DNA of 64,000 nucleotides. Source: Tricholoma matsutake (lineage: Eukaryota > Basidiomycota > Agaricomycetes > Agaricales > Tricholomataceae). Positions within the stretch are counted from its first letter, which is position 1. Each line of letters begins with the position of its first letter. Shown here in pieces: positions 12,901-23,670 of this stretch. The position numbers and the translations under genes are program-made. Under the pieces are notes generated by a model, which worked only from the letters and a program-made list of their open reading frames with translations, searched no databases and was not told where the DNA came from. The stretch is from positions 124,001 to 188,000 of the forward strand of contig AP026549.1 in the NCBI GenBank assembly GCA_026075535.2, in the 5' to 3' direction.

Positions 12901-13711
12901 GGTTTGCCATACAAGGTATTCAAGGTAAGCAAATGACAGACTATTTTCTTTGTTACTTCAATTTATATATATGATAATACTATAATAGGCGCTGCCAAAA
13001 ATCATAAACAGCAAATCTCATCAATACGCGCTGATATATGAAATGTTATCACACAGAACCTTCGTAAATCAACCCGCCTCAATTTTATTGTGCTATCTAA
13101 TACATACTGTTATAGGAGAAATTACTGGCGATAAAAATGCTTGGATGGAGTGGAAGCATTATTGGAGGAATGTCGTGAGGAGGCACCAAGTGGTAATTGA
13201 GGGTTGGCCCGACACTATCCCCTTTTGCAACCACAGTGAAACTTCAAACTCCCTAGCCAACCTCGAAACACTTCTCCGAAAGTGGCGATGTGGCAAGACT
13301 TACTGGAAGAAGCTCACTACAAACGAGTTGGAGGAATTAGATTGCAAACACGATGATCAAATTGAGCGGGGTGAAGTGGACACCCCTGCTCACCGCCGCC
13401 GCCGCTCTGATTTTGGTGCAAAGCGTCCTCGATCCAGTACAACTACTAGGACAAAGAAGAAGCATCGAAGATCTACAAGGGAGGTGTCCAATACTGATGA
13501 AAGTGATAAAGAGGACGAGACTGATAAACTCAAGGGAGATAGTGATCATCCAGCTGTTGCTCATGAGGCGGACGAACTACCGAGAACCCTAAACACAGAG
13601 CCTGCTAGTACAGCTGCACCCGACACTTCTGTTCCATCTCCTACTGCACCTGTTCGTAATTCCTCAGATAGCCCCAGCTCCGAAGCCCCAGTAGCCTCAC
13701 CCCCTTCTTGA
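9951..13711 (+). pseudogene. Uncharacterised multi-exon gene downstream of the KDZ transposase
   Basis: Coding pieces in order: an N-terminal exon (9951-10270; LEGLPKDYSPSVVGAVYSS), an exon from about 10312 joined by a GTGATC...ATCAG intron (NRIDGGITILLHCPGYS), 10640-10955 (HIWAWCRTAG and DLEFWQSAVSVAAKYDDPPE), 11011-11270, about 12050-12420, 12504-12680 (a charged segment likely to be coiled-coil), 12775-12925 (RGTTDMPMRG, KTDTQDFLGKMEGFAIQG), and a C-terminal exon 13115-13711 with EITGDKNAWMEWKHYWRNVV and EGWPDTIPF. The end is a low-complexity tail with basic clusters (RRRR, KKKHRR), plausibly a nuclear localisation signal. At least one in-frame stop (about 13038) and frame changes indicate decay. 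I recall the GWP-IPF C-terminus as a recurrent family in basidiomycete genomes, function unknown. The frames near 10.6 and 12.1 kb are uncertain. Confidence 0.55.
11410..11945. other. Non-coding gap inside the 9.95-13.7 kb gene
   Basis: No coding potential. CCTAGCTAGGTGC(G/A)CA(C/T)A occurs twice (about 11741 and 11773). It is either a long intron or an insertion that split the gene; its length is far above that of the other introns here. Confidence 0.4.
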
Positions 13712-13972
13712 CCCAATAATGCTCATTCATCTGCTCAGCCCGGTGTTGGACTTTCAAATCTATGAATTTATGTAGCTATGCTTAGAATAGTATGATATAT
13801 ATGCTATGGTACATATGCTATGGTACTGAGCAGTAGCCTCACCCCCTTCCTGACCCAATAATGCTCATTCATCTGCTCAGCCCAGTGTTGGACTTTCAAA
13901 TCTATGAATTTATGTAGCTATGCTTAGAATAGTATGATATATATGCTATGGTACATATGCTATGGTACTGAG
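13689..13972 (+). repeat. 142-bp tandem duplication
   Basis: Units 13689-13830 and 13831-13972 are nearly identical, differing at a few positions (CTTCTTGACC versus CTTCCTGACC; CCCGGTG versus CCCAGTG). The first unit holds the last codons and stop of the upstream gene plus its 3' flank. Copy B of the 0.9-kb repeat begins a few bases after the second unit. Confidence 0.95.
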
Positions 13973-13977
13973 TGTCA

Positions 13978-14874
13978 GTGAGTGATGATGTGGCATCGAT
14001 GGTGCAATGCAATCAAGCCGATGTGAGTTTTTCGACATACGAAGAGAATCAGGAGGAGACAGGGATGATGCCGAGAATAGGAAGGACAGATAAGTAGGTG
14101 GTGAACACAGAAGAATGTTGTTAGCGGCAGTAGTATGGGACAATACGCGAAGTGTCGGGCAAGACAAGTGTGTAGGAAAAGGATAACACAGGCATAGTGG
14201 GAGAGAGCATTGAAGACAATGAAAAGCAGTAGGGAGGGGAGGTGGGGATAATGACAAGGATGGAACTGGGATGGGAAGTACAGATAGGCAAGCAGAAAAC
14301 AGATGAATCAACATCCAACATGTGGAGCATTGTGCGAAAGCGCATAGGACAGCTATAGCATGGCAGTGGTGAGGGCATGGAGGGCATAGATGTTGGAAAT
14401 GGCAAGGATTGTCAGGGGTGGCAGGTAGAATGGTCCATCATCAGCCTGGGCATTGTAAAAAACGATGAGCTAAGCGTGAGAAGGACCTGAATAGAAGATA
14501 GTGAGCCATGCAGCATGGAAGAGATAAGGGGAAATGCACCCAGACATAGAAGGCATTGAAAGTTGAAGAAGAGATCATCTACCATCGCCGTTGACATTGT
14601 GGATGGTGATGAGCAACGATGAGCGGATGTTGGATGCGTGGGAAGCATTGTAGGCACATGTTGGTACTGTTTGGACAGGAGGGACAGCGCCAGGTACACT
14701 ACGGGATCCCCCAAGCGAATGCCAATGAAGGACTTAGAATATACTAAGTCTAGAGGTGAGCTGGGGAAAGGGCTAATGCTGGTGTTGGGTTTTAATGGAA
14801 ACGAGTATAATAATAGTGAGTCAGGCACGGGATCACTCACTATTATTAGGCTTGTTTAGTGGGAAGGTCAGGTG
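13978..14874 (-). repeat. 0.9-kb dispersed repeat, copy B (inverted relative to copy A)
   Basis: This is the reverse complement of 3525-4429 over nearly its whole length, including the TAATAATAGTGAGT stem near 14808-14850. Only scattered substitutions separate the copies, so they are far younger than the KDZ gene between them. The right end abuts a CCCATCCCC tract at 14875. Confidence 0.88.
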
Positions 14875-15690
14875 ATCCCCATCCCCATCCCTGTCACGTC
14901 CCCATCCCTGTCCCTGTCCCCATCACATCCCCATCCCCATCCCTGTCCCCATCCCCATCCCCATCACATCCCCATCCCCATCCCTGTCCCTGTCCCCACC
15001 CTGCAAGCAGTTGCTCGCAGTGGCAGGTAGGGGGTGCTGTGGTGGCCGTGGTGGCCCTCATTCCCATCTCGCTGCACCCCTTTCCACCCCGCGAGCAGTT
15101 GCTCGTGGAGGCGGGTGGTGGTGGTGGTGGTGGTGGTGGTGTGGTCGTTGTGGTGGCCGACCCCCCTTCTCCCCATCCTCCCCCTTGTGGTTGTCGTTTG
15201 GCCTGCCCTGCCCTGCCATGTAGCACCTGTGATTCACCCCACAAGCAGAGGCTCGTGGGTGTGGTGCAGGGGCTGGGGCTGCTGTTCAATCGTGGTGTGG
15301 CATTCATGCATGCATTCCCACCCTCCCCTCCCCTCCCCTCCCCTCATCATGCTGTGCTGTGGTGACATGGCCATTAGCACCCACGATCCACCCCACGAGC
15401 AGTGGCTCGCAGGGCTGGGGGCGGGTGCTGGGCTGTCATTCATTCGTGCCTCCATCCCCTCCCCTCCCCGTTGTCATGCCGTGGTGTGGTGACGTGGCCA
15501 TTAGCACCTGCGATCCACCCCGCGAGCAGTGGCTCACAGGGCTGGGGCGGGTGGTGGGTTGTTGATCGTGGTGTGGCGTTCATGCATGCCTCCCACCCTC
15601 CCTTCCCTCTTGTCATTCCACCCATGATCCACCCCACGAGCAGCTGCTCATGGGGCTGGGGGCAGGTGGTGCGTCGTCAGTAGTAGCTTA
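14875..15690. repeat. GC-rich low-complexity DNA and degenerate tandem units
   Basis: 14875-15000 is a CCCATCCC(TGTC) microsatellite. 15116-15142 is (GTG)n. 15200-15670 has four to five degenerate units of about 120 bp carrying CACCCCRCGAGCAGTGGCTC and GGGCTGGGG. Long ORFs on both strands reflect composition, not genes. Confidence 0.85.
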
Positions 15691-15719
15691 TCACCTAAAA
15701 GTTAAAGAAATACAATTAG

Positions 15720-16030
15720 TTAATTAAGAGAAACAGGAAATAAACAAAAACTTACCAGGGCCCAAACAACAGTTACATCGTTTGGGCCTGTGTTGCATCC
15801 AAGATAGGCTGTTTGCAGCCACTTGGCGGCTGCATGAGGATGGGTGTGGGCGTGGTGGTGGCATGTGTTGATGGAGTGGGCATGGTGGTAGAGGTGTAGG
15901 GGAGGGTAGGCAGCAGCAGCGGGGTTGACGGTGGTGGTGGTGGTGGTGATGAGCTGCTGTGGTTGATGTTGATGTGAGTGATGTTCAACACTCATCATGT
16001 GATGTGTTGAGGGTGGGCTGAAATGACTTG
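15720..16030. repeat. GCCCAAAC hairpin repeat family, copy 1
   Basis: Contains inverted words GGGCCCAAAC ... GTTTGGGCC (about 15759-15788), then GTTTGCAGCCACTTG, GGTGTGGGCGTGGTGG and a GGTG-rich stretch. The same order of words occurs at 42.94-43.24 kb and, inverted, at 25.08-25.48 kb. Confidence 0.7.
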
Positions 16031-16079
16031 CTACTTGCAAAACCTATACAGAGCAACAAGATCATGATGAAATTCAGCC

Positions 16080-16556
16080 TCTTGTGATATGAAATATTAT
16101 CACTAGAAAAGCATTAGGGCATGAAATATAAACAGTCAATTCAATCTTTAGTAGTAGAAATTTATCTACTAAAAGCACCTCATAATGGTATGAAATTTCT
16201 ATTCTATCTTAGGCTGAAAAATACACCCTTTAATCCACACCTTTAAGGCAGGAAATATTATCCCATAAATTGTTGATAAACTTGATAAAAATTCATATGT
16301 TAGATGGTTGAAAATCCATACCCTCATCTTGGATTAAAATCATCCCCTGTATTTCATACCTGTGTAAACTGAAATTTCATCCCATTAGATTAAGAAAATT
16401 TTGTAAGGTAATACATATGAACTCCATCCCTTGGATGGCTGAAATATATGGGATGAATTTTCATCCCAAATTCATCCACCTTTAATTCAGCCATTTATGT
16501 GAGGAAATTCACATTTTAGCATTTAAATGGCTGAAATTCATATCACACCAGGTTCA
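16080..16556. repeat. AT-rich tract with TGAAATTTCATCCC-like words
   Basis: At least ten imperfect copies of GGCTGAAAT, GAAATTTCA or TTCATCCC occur in both orientations within 470 bp, for example around 16195, 16370, 16440 and 16530. There is no coding potential. It may be the degenerate 5' region of the retroelement that supplies the following gag fragment. Confidence 0.5.
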
Positions 16557-16558
16557 TA

Positions 16559-16750
16559 GTGAGCAGATCACACCGCCAAAGCCAAAAAAACAACCATTTG
16601 AAGAAACATTCAAGTTCTGGCTCAAGATTGAAGCCACGACCTCCAAAAGAATATGACAGGAAAGATGATCCTCGTCTGTTCCATCAGTTTGTCAAAGAGA
16701 CTATGGACTATCTTGAGGATGGTCAAGTGGCCTGTAAATGCCAGATATGA
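16559..16750 (+). pseudogene. Retroelement gag fragment
   Basis: A 63-residue fragment: a basic head, then LKPRPPKEYDRKDDPRLFHQ followed by a segment ending in MDYLEDGQV. The pattern PPKEYDGK-DP--F--FV-E---YL-DG-V is familiar to me from gag proteins of basidiomycete LTR retrotransposons. It stops at a TGA and only the beginning of the capsid region is left. Confidence 0.55.
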
Positions 16751-17721
16751 ATCTTGTCATACTATATGAGAGGCAACACAAAGGTAAGGCCTCTGATTTA
16801 CTATTACTGTAAAACTATCCCTGTTTGGTGTTCAGTGTTCAAGGGATTCTCATCTTTACTCAGCCCTCCTTGCATTGTGTAGAGGCATTTTCACTCACTC
16901 TCACCGCATGATATCCAATGGACAAGGTATATCACTGGCAATTTGCTGGCAATCTGACTGTTGAAATCGCGCTGATGGACTCGCAACAGCTCCTCAGGCT
17001 GATTCATGCAAGGCACATTCTGAGACAACTTGTGCATGAGTTAAACTTGGTTGCGATGGCTGCATACTGCTAAACACTCCACATATGCTGCCTTTTTCTT
17101 ATCTGCTGCCACCAATGCCAGCAATGCTAAAAGTGTCAACATTCATGCTCCGAAAAAGCAAGTCCCTGTACAGCCTAAGGCCATACAGCAAAGTTGATGC
17201 TGCAATGCCACTGTTGGGAAAGGCACAGAAAGATTACCTCTATTATGCTGCAAATGCACCCCCACAATGTACCACCCACCTTATTCATCCATGGTTTATT
17301 GAAAGTGCCAACTTGAAGGGACCCCATTGAAAATTTGTCTCCGGAACCCACCTTCATTTATTTGATAAAGCAACAGCACAGGTGTCCCATGGGTTTGATA
17401 ATTTTTCACTCAAGGGAACACTAGGGATTATAAGAGTGGTTGGAATGCATTATGTCTTTTTCCAGGTCTTGGTGGAAGAATACACAGAATATATGGGCAG
17501 AGGATTTGTGAAGATCAAGGGGTCCATGGTCACAATCCATAAATCACTCGCTCATATTTCACAGAACCATTCCTATGAATTCTACCCATTGAAGGAGATG
17601 TCACCACCTGTGCATGACTGGAAAGTCTGGGGTAAATACCACCTGCACAAAGATGACCTGAACGACTGGCGACAATCACATGAGGCACCAATGATGATAT
17701 GGCAAGTAACAGCATAAAATC
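16751..17721. other. Unassigned region
   Basis: Plus-strand ORFs at 17085-17330 and 17382-17717 lie close together in different frames. The second encodes a stretch with HSYEFYPLKEMSPPVHDWKV. No domain was recognised; it may be a decayed gene fragment that ends where the antisense helicase remnant begins. Confidence 0.3.
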
Positions 17722-18531
17722 TCTTCATGAGTCTAGTGTTTTCATCAGCAAGTTCTGATTTTTCCCATAGTTTACCATAGTGACCTATGAATCTCATAGT
17801 GTCCCATAGCACCTTAGTCTCCTGTAGCCAGACTACAAATTTCAAAATGTTGATGACAGTTGATCGACATACTTCAATTGTAGCAAAATTGGGGTAAAGG
17901 TAGATCCTGTTACTGCATTTGAGCTGTTCCAGACCTGCAAGGATGATGCTACACTTAGTACATGCTGTAACCCATTTTGACAACATAAAGCTTCACCTTG
18001 TGTTGACGCATTGATGGCTGCAACTTCAATACCAACTTTAGCCATTTTCAAAGCCTGTATTAATGGTTTAGTGTCATGCAGGAAGGTCAAATGTGCAACA
18101 ACGTTCCATCTCTAACTGTAATGGGATTGTTGGGCAGATCACAATCAAGCATGCATCCTTTGGAAACTTGGCAGTAGGGCAGAGACTTGCATCCTTCAAA
18201 ACAGCGAGAATTACAAGGATGTACAGCAGATAGTGACTGGTTTTACTGCTGCCAGTTGGTGTAATTGCCAGAAGATCCACTTCATTGAGACTTTGACAAA
18301 CACCTTCTATCTGCCTATCATGAGGTTCGTATTCAGCTGCAGTGCCATTTAAGATGTTGCAGCATAGAATGCACCCAGCAGGAGAGCTCCATTTGAAACT
18401 TTTGGACATGAGGAGACACAACAATTGCAACATCCAATTGAACAATCAAGAAAGGGGAAAAAACATGTGCCGACACATGATCTAAAAAAAGCACCTTTTG
18501 GATGTTGCCAATTAATCCAGACTAATAGCAC
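17722..18531 (-). pseudogene. RecQ/DEAD-like helicase N-terminal remnant
   Basis: Reading leftward from 18445: a Q-motif-like YEPHDRQIEGVCQSLNEVD, Walker A as AITPTGSSKT (expected GSGKT, so the central glycine is Ser), then CLIVICPTIPLQLEME, the usual motif Ia position. A frame change near 18080 is followed by KMAKVGIEVAAINASTQGEA. DEAD-box and C-terminal helicase motifs were not found, so only about the first third survives. It lies directly downstream of, and on the same strand as, the exonuclease-type gene. RecQ-family helicases unwind DNA 3'-5'. Confidence 0.6.
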
Positions 18532-18594
18532 CCATAATCAACATAGCACAATACATAGAACACTCTCTTGGTAGTGGCTATGAGATGCTTCCCA

Positions 18595-21500
18595 TCATTT
18601 TGTAGAAGTCTTGAGGAGCTTAGTAGAGCTATGGACACTCACCAGCCTCTTCAGAGCAACAGTCTGATTTACACATGTCAATGTGGCAGATCCTGACTTT
18701 CTGCACTGACTACACACTAGCCTGATATTTGACAACTTACAACTTATATACATGACTCCAGTGCAGTTGAATGTGCCAACCACTAAGTTGTGCATCAAAA
18801 CAAAGTCACATAGCCTTGCTGAAGCATAACAAGCTGATACCCCTGATATTGGCAAATGTCATCTTTCAGAATGGTGTACACCACCCTCTGCATTATTTGT
18901 TCCTCGTGCACATCAGTAAATTGGAAGATTTCCATGCTTTTTGTCAACTCCCATTTGAAAGTACAAGGAGATTCCAGGAGGATCAGAAAGTAGACCAGCT
19001 TGAATTGTCTTTAAAACATTGCCAGCATCCTCCAATACATGAGAATTGAAAAGTGGCTTTTTTGTTTTTGCACTAACAAGAGGCCCAAATAAGATATAGA
19101 CTTCTTTAACCAATGGATACAGTTGTTCAGGTGGTGGAACCAGCATTTTTCAGTACCTCCATAGCCATTTAGCATTGAACCGAAGCATTTAATCCCAAGA
19201 TAATCCAATAGATATTAAATAGTCAGAGATGCACTTTTTATCATTAGCATCTGGAATAAACATGGCATCACATGATGCATGAGCAAATGGTTGTCAAAGT
19301 CCATGCTCTTTAGGTACCTTAATACATGCTATGGCATGCCAGATATCCATAATAACATGGCTGCAAATTGCAGTAGGCCATACAGATGGATTAGAATCAA
19401 TTTCATGCAACAATGCAAGTCCTTCCTCCAGAGTCAATCTGCCTGGCTCAGCATCTCTAATATTCTCATCCATATCTTCTGTCAAGTCTAATGGACTGTC
19501 AATATCCTCTGTCCAGTTTTCTTCAGGCAGTATAGGCTTGCTTAAAAATTGCAGCAACTCCTCACTTATAGGATAATCAGATTGAATTGATGTAGATGGT
19601 GGTAATTGAGATGGATGCTGACTTTCTGCATAGCCAAAAACCTTAGACCTCTTTACCAAAACATCAAGGGGGTGGGTCCTAGTGATGCAAGAGAGGTTTT
19701 GTGGAGTGGAAGAATTGCTGCTGGAATAACAATATGCTGGATTGTAACTCGTAATCTAGATGGAGAATGATTGACTCCTTTGCATGTGGTATCATATGGT
19801 TCAAGAGATAAAATACCATATGCAACAATTTGTGCATCATCTTGACGGATAGAAACAGGTGTTCCAGGAAGTGCAGAAGTTGTAATCATCTCTGAAGGAG
19901 ACCTGAGCAAGCTGATGATAAATCTGAAGAGAGTACTATATTGTCCCAAGCCATGCTAATTTGAAGTGATATTGACTTGTTCAAACATGCATGCAAAACT
20001 ACAGCACAAATATCTGCAAGACTAATGTGAGCATCTGAAATAACACCTTGTTCTTTTGCTGATTTTGCCAATTCAATGGCACCTACAAATGGAATTTGTG
20101 AATTGCATTCTTTTTGCAAGTGTTTCAAATCTTGTGAGACATTGTTTCCTGCTTTAAATGATTTAAGTGCAGATGGTAATTTGCCATTAAACCAAGCAAT
20201 CTGAAATATGTAAATCCATTTTCCATATGCAATTTGAATTATTGCTGTTGGTCTGGAAACACCTCTTTGTATAACATCAACATTCCATTCTGCACCAAAA
20301 CCAACCACAATATGCGCTGTTTCATCTTCAGTGTTAAGATCATCTGTTATTTTGGCAAGGGCCTCTTCAATTCCAGATGCTGAAGACTGAACAGATATTG
20401 CAATATCATCAGGAAGTACCAGTGGTTTTAGTGTCTGGTATTTTTCAACTGGAATAACATCTTTTTTCAGGGATGGAAATATGTTCTCCAAGAACTGCTT
20501 GTCAGCTGCTGGATTATCTGTATAAATCACCTGAGGCTGTATATGCCCATACATTTCCAAAGATGCTTGCATATTGCATAAAGCTGATTCATACTAAGCC
20601 TGTGCCTTGGTAGCAACAAAGGCCAAAATCTGCACATCTCCAAATTGATTGGTAACTGTTAAGGTTGCAGTGAATACAGTTTCACCATTAACCTTCACAA
20701 TTTGCTTTGTAATCTATTTCAGGAGGTGAGTACTGAAGCAATTAGAAAGTGATAGCAAAGGCTCAAACCTTGTGACTGATAAATAGCACAGATTTCTGCA
20801 GGTAACATTGCAACCTTCTGGTCAATTTGTATTCCATGATCCTCAATGAGCTTATCATACATTTCTTGTAACCACTGTGAGCTTGGAACAAAACCACCAT
20901 AATCACCTGGATCATCAAAAGTGCTAAAAGGTTGGTAGAGCACTCAAAAATCAGATCTATGCCTTTGTGAAACCACACACTCCAGATATTGTGCATGTAT
21001 CTTGTCAAAATGCCTGTAATGCAGGACTTGGAGGCAATTTGAAAATTGCTTGGACCCCATCATGTTGTGCACGAGTAAAGCCATGACAATGTAGATGTGC
21101 ACTACAATTTGGACATTTCAAACCACCCTCAACAAGATGATCAGGATCCCAGTAAAACCAGTGATAATTATAAAGCTGAGATGGGTGAGGTTTGGTAGCT
21201 TTGTTCATGATAAAGAAATTAGCATGATGGGGCAGCCAGAATGTCTGCAAGGTCCCATACAGCCATGGCATAGATCCAGATCCAGACGTTTGCCTAAGAA
21301 ATTCCAGGTGTTTATCATACTGATCTTTGACTGCAGGTGGCAAAGATTATTGACCTCTAGATGGTGATGGAGTTTCAAAATCACCACTTTGCCCCTCTTC
21401 TTCTTCGTTCTCACCACCATCATTTTCATCCCCTACTCCATCTCCCATAAGATCAAATGGATCACCCTCTTCATTATCTCTATCCAATAATATGGCATGG
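18595..21500 (-). pseudogene. DUF6729 / DEDD 3'-5' exonuclease-like transposon-associated protein
   Basis: Domains from the N-terminus: an acidic region near 21400-21500; a DUF6729-like zinc domain (21343-21005; LYNYHWFYWDPDHLVEGGLK with CPNCSAHLHCHG); FDDPGDYGGFVPSSQWLQEM and AMLPAEICAI (20930-20780); YTDNPAADKQFLENIFPSL; an exonuclease core with VVGFGAEWNVDV, AIIQIAYGKWIYIFQIAW and SQDLKHLQ (20530-20130); a linker; and a C-terminal module VPPPEQLYPLVKEVYILFGP, LLSDPPGISLYFQMGVDKK, GTNNAEGGVHH and FVLMHNLVVGTFN (19140-18740). The first catalytic DxE reads GAE, and the segment expected to hold the last Asp near 19940 is lost at a frameshift. Part of the N-terminal domain is also missing. The family is repetitive in basidiomycetes, usually near RecQ-like helicases (recalled, not checked). 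Confidence 0.68.
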
Positions 21501-22298
21501 TCTGGATCTTCATCAGGGATGATACACTGACTCCTGGTTGTTCCTACATTCTGTGATCCAGCTGAGCCTGTAGATCTGGCTAGTAGAGTACTAGATGCAG
21601 TATTTGTAGCATTCCCAACATGAGGATTACCAGTAATATTCCATTCAAAAACAGAGCGTTGCCTTGAGGGACCACTTTTATCTGCAATTAAAGATGGCCA
21701 GGGATCAGAAGGTGGATGTGAAATGGTAGGCTAAAAGAATATAATTCAGTAATTTACATAATGAGAAAATGGTGCCTACAATGCTTTTTGAAGATTGTGA
21801 TCCAAATACTGGCTTATGGCAGGGCTGTCCAACAGGTCTAGGAGTAGATACAGACTAATCAGAACTTAATTCTTTTCTTGGTCATCCAAGTGGTCTCTTG
21901 GGTTTGGCTTCAGACATTAGTTTCAGAGGCCTACCACATTTCTGCTTGGTACCATCAGAGGACATGCTTGCAAATGAGTCTAAATACTTGTAAGACATAT
22001 TCACAAGTGAATAAATGTTGGATGCACATACAAACTTGAGTATTCCCTTCTGGGACTTCTTCTCCAGCTTCACTAACATCATCCTGCACAGTTGTGCTTG
22101 TTGGGTTGGCTATTGTGATTGAAAAGTACATGCTACATCAAAATACCACATATGCCCACCTGATTGTGTAATACCAACACCTGTTGCCCTCCTGGTGTCT
22201 GGCAAACCACTAGATTCACCAGGAATGGCCTCTGAATGTGATTGGATGGTTATTGAGTAAACAAGAAGTTTTGTGACCAAGATGATGGTGAGAAGCAA
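21501..22298 (-). pseudogene. Probable N-terminal exons of the exonuclease-type gene
   Basis: Minus-strand pieces at 22082-21882 (CGRPLKLMSEAKPKRPLG, an AT-hook-like GRP basic patch) and about 21830-21500 (QPCHKPVFGSQSSKS; a Ser/Thr-rich linker with DEDPDHAILLDRDNEEGD) lead into the DUF6729-like domain. The exon order is plausible but the intron borders and start codon could not be fixed. The ORF at 22298-22110 may be outside the gene. Confidence 0.4.
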
Positions 22299-22429
22299 GC
22301 TGTGGAAGCACAGCCTTCACAAAGTTCCTGGTATTTGTATCTGTATTACTAGTCATGCTGATTTTTCAAATTCCAACCAATGATTTTACAATACAGTAAC
22401 AAATGAAAGTAAGTAGTTAACTAGCTGGT

Positions 22430-23670
22430 GACTACAAAACCCCTCTATTGGAGGGAGAGACAGGGGCAGAGTGGTATGAGGGGCCTCAGTTCAAGTGGTG
22501 GCAGGAAATGGTAGCTTGGAGGTAGACAAGACATGGCACATGTCCTATCAACTGGAAAACCCCCTTGTTGGGAGGGGAAGATGGGGTCGGAGTGGGGCCG
22601 ACTGCCCCAGATGGAGTGATTGTAGAGGGGGTAGCCATCAATGTGAGTGGGGTAGAAAATCATCACTTCGGGATTGACGAGATGTTGCAACTGTCTCATT
22701 GACTGGAAAACCCCTTTATTTGGAAAGGGAAACAGGTCAGAGTGGTACCGGCAGCCCCAGATTGAGTGGGAGCAGAGGGGTAGCCATCGATGCAGTGGGA
22801 TGGAAAACAGTTGCTTGGAGTTTCATGAGATGTTGCAAATGTCTTGCAGGCCAGAAAACCCCCTCCCAATGAGGGGGAGACAGGGGCGGAGTGGTGCTGG
22901 CAGCCTCAGATTGAGTGTGAGTGAAGGGGTGGCCATTGACGCGAGTGGGGTGAAAAGCAGTCACTTGGAGTTCAATGAGGGGAGGCAAATGTCTTGCCAG
23001 CTGGTAAACCCCCCTCATTTAGAGGGGGAGACAGAGGAAGAGTGGTGCCAGCAGTCCTGGATGGAGTGGGAGCAGAGAGGTAACCATCGATGCAAGTGGA
23101 GTGGGAAATGGTTACTTAGAGTTTGACGAGAGGTAGCAAACATATAGCCAGCTGAAAAACCCCCTCACTGGGAGGAGGAGATGGCAGTAGAGTGATGGCG
23201 GCAGTTCTGGGTGGAGTGGGAGCAGAGGGGTAACCATCGACACAGGTGGAGTGGAAAATGGTTACTTAGAGTTCAACGAGACATAACAACCATCTTGCCA
23301 GCTGAAAAACCCCCTCACTTGGAGTGTGAGATGGGGGTAGAGTGTTGGCAGCAGTCCTGGGTGGAGTGGGAGCAGAGGGGTAACCATTGATGTGAGTGGG
23401 GTGGAAAACAGTTACTTGGAGTTCGACGAGACATTACAAACATCTCACCAGCTGGAAAACCCCCTTATTGGGAGGGCAAGATGGGAAAAGAGTGGTGCCC
23501 ATAGTCCTGGATCAAGTAGTGGGGGAGGGGTAACCAACGGCGGTGGTGGGGTAAACATCAACACAAGCAGGGTGGTGAATGGGGGCTCTAGGCTCAATGA
23601 GACATTCAAGATGTCTCATTGACTGCAAACCCTTCATCGAGAAGGCAAGACAGGGGTAGTGGGGCCACTT
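22430..23670. repeat. 150-bp tandem satellite, about eight units
   Basis: The word CTGGAAAACCCCC (or a variant) recurs near 22431, 22551, 22702, 22851, 23001, 23151, 23302, 23452 and 23623, giving a period of very close to 150 bp except in the edge units. Each unit also carries GAGTGGGAGCAGAGGGGTAAC, CATCGATGC and GGTTACTTAGAGTTCGACGA. ORFs crossing it are repeat-derived. Confidence 0.93.

Noticed and set aside
14859..15683. Several 70-168 residue ORFs
   Set aside because: Translations of CCCATCC and GTG microsatellites and GC-rich tandem units.
22430..23670. CRISPR-like regular array
   Set aside because: The whole 150-bp unit is repeated with no unique spacers, and the genome is eukaryotic; it is a satellite.
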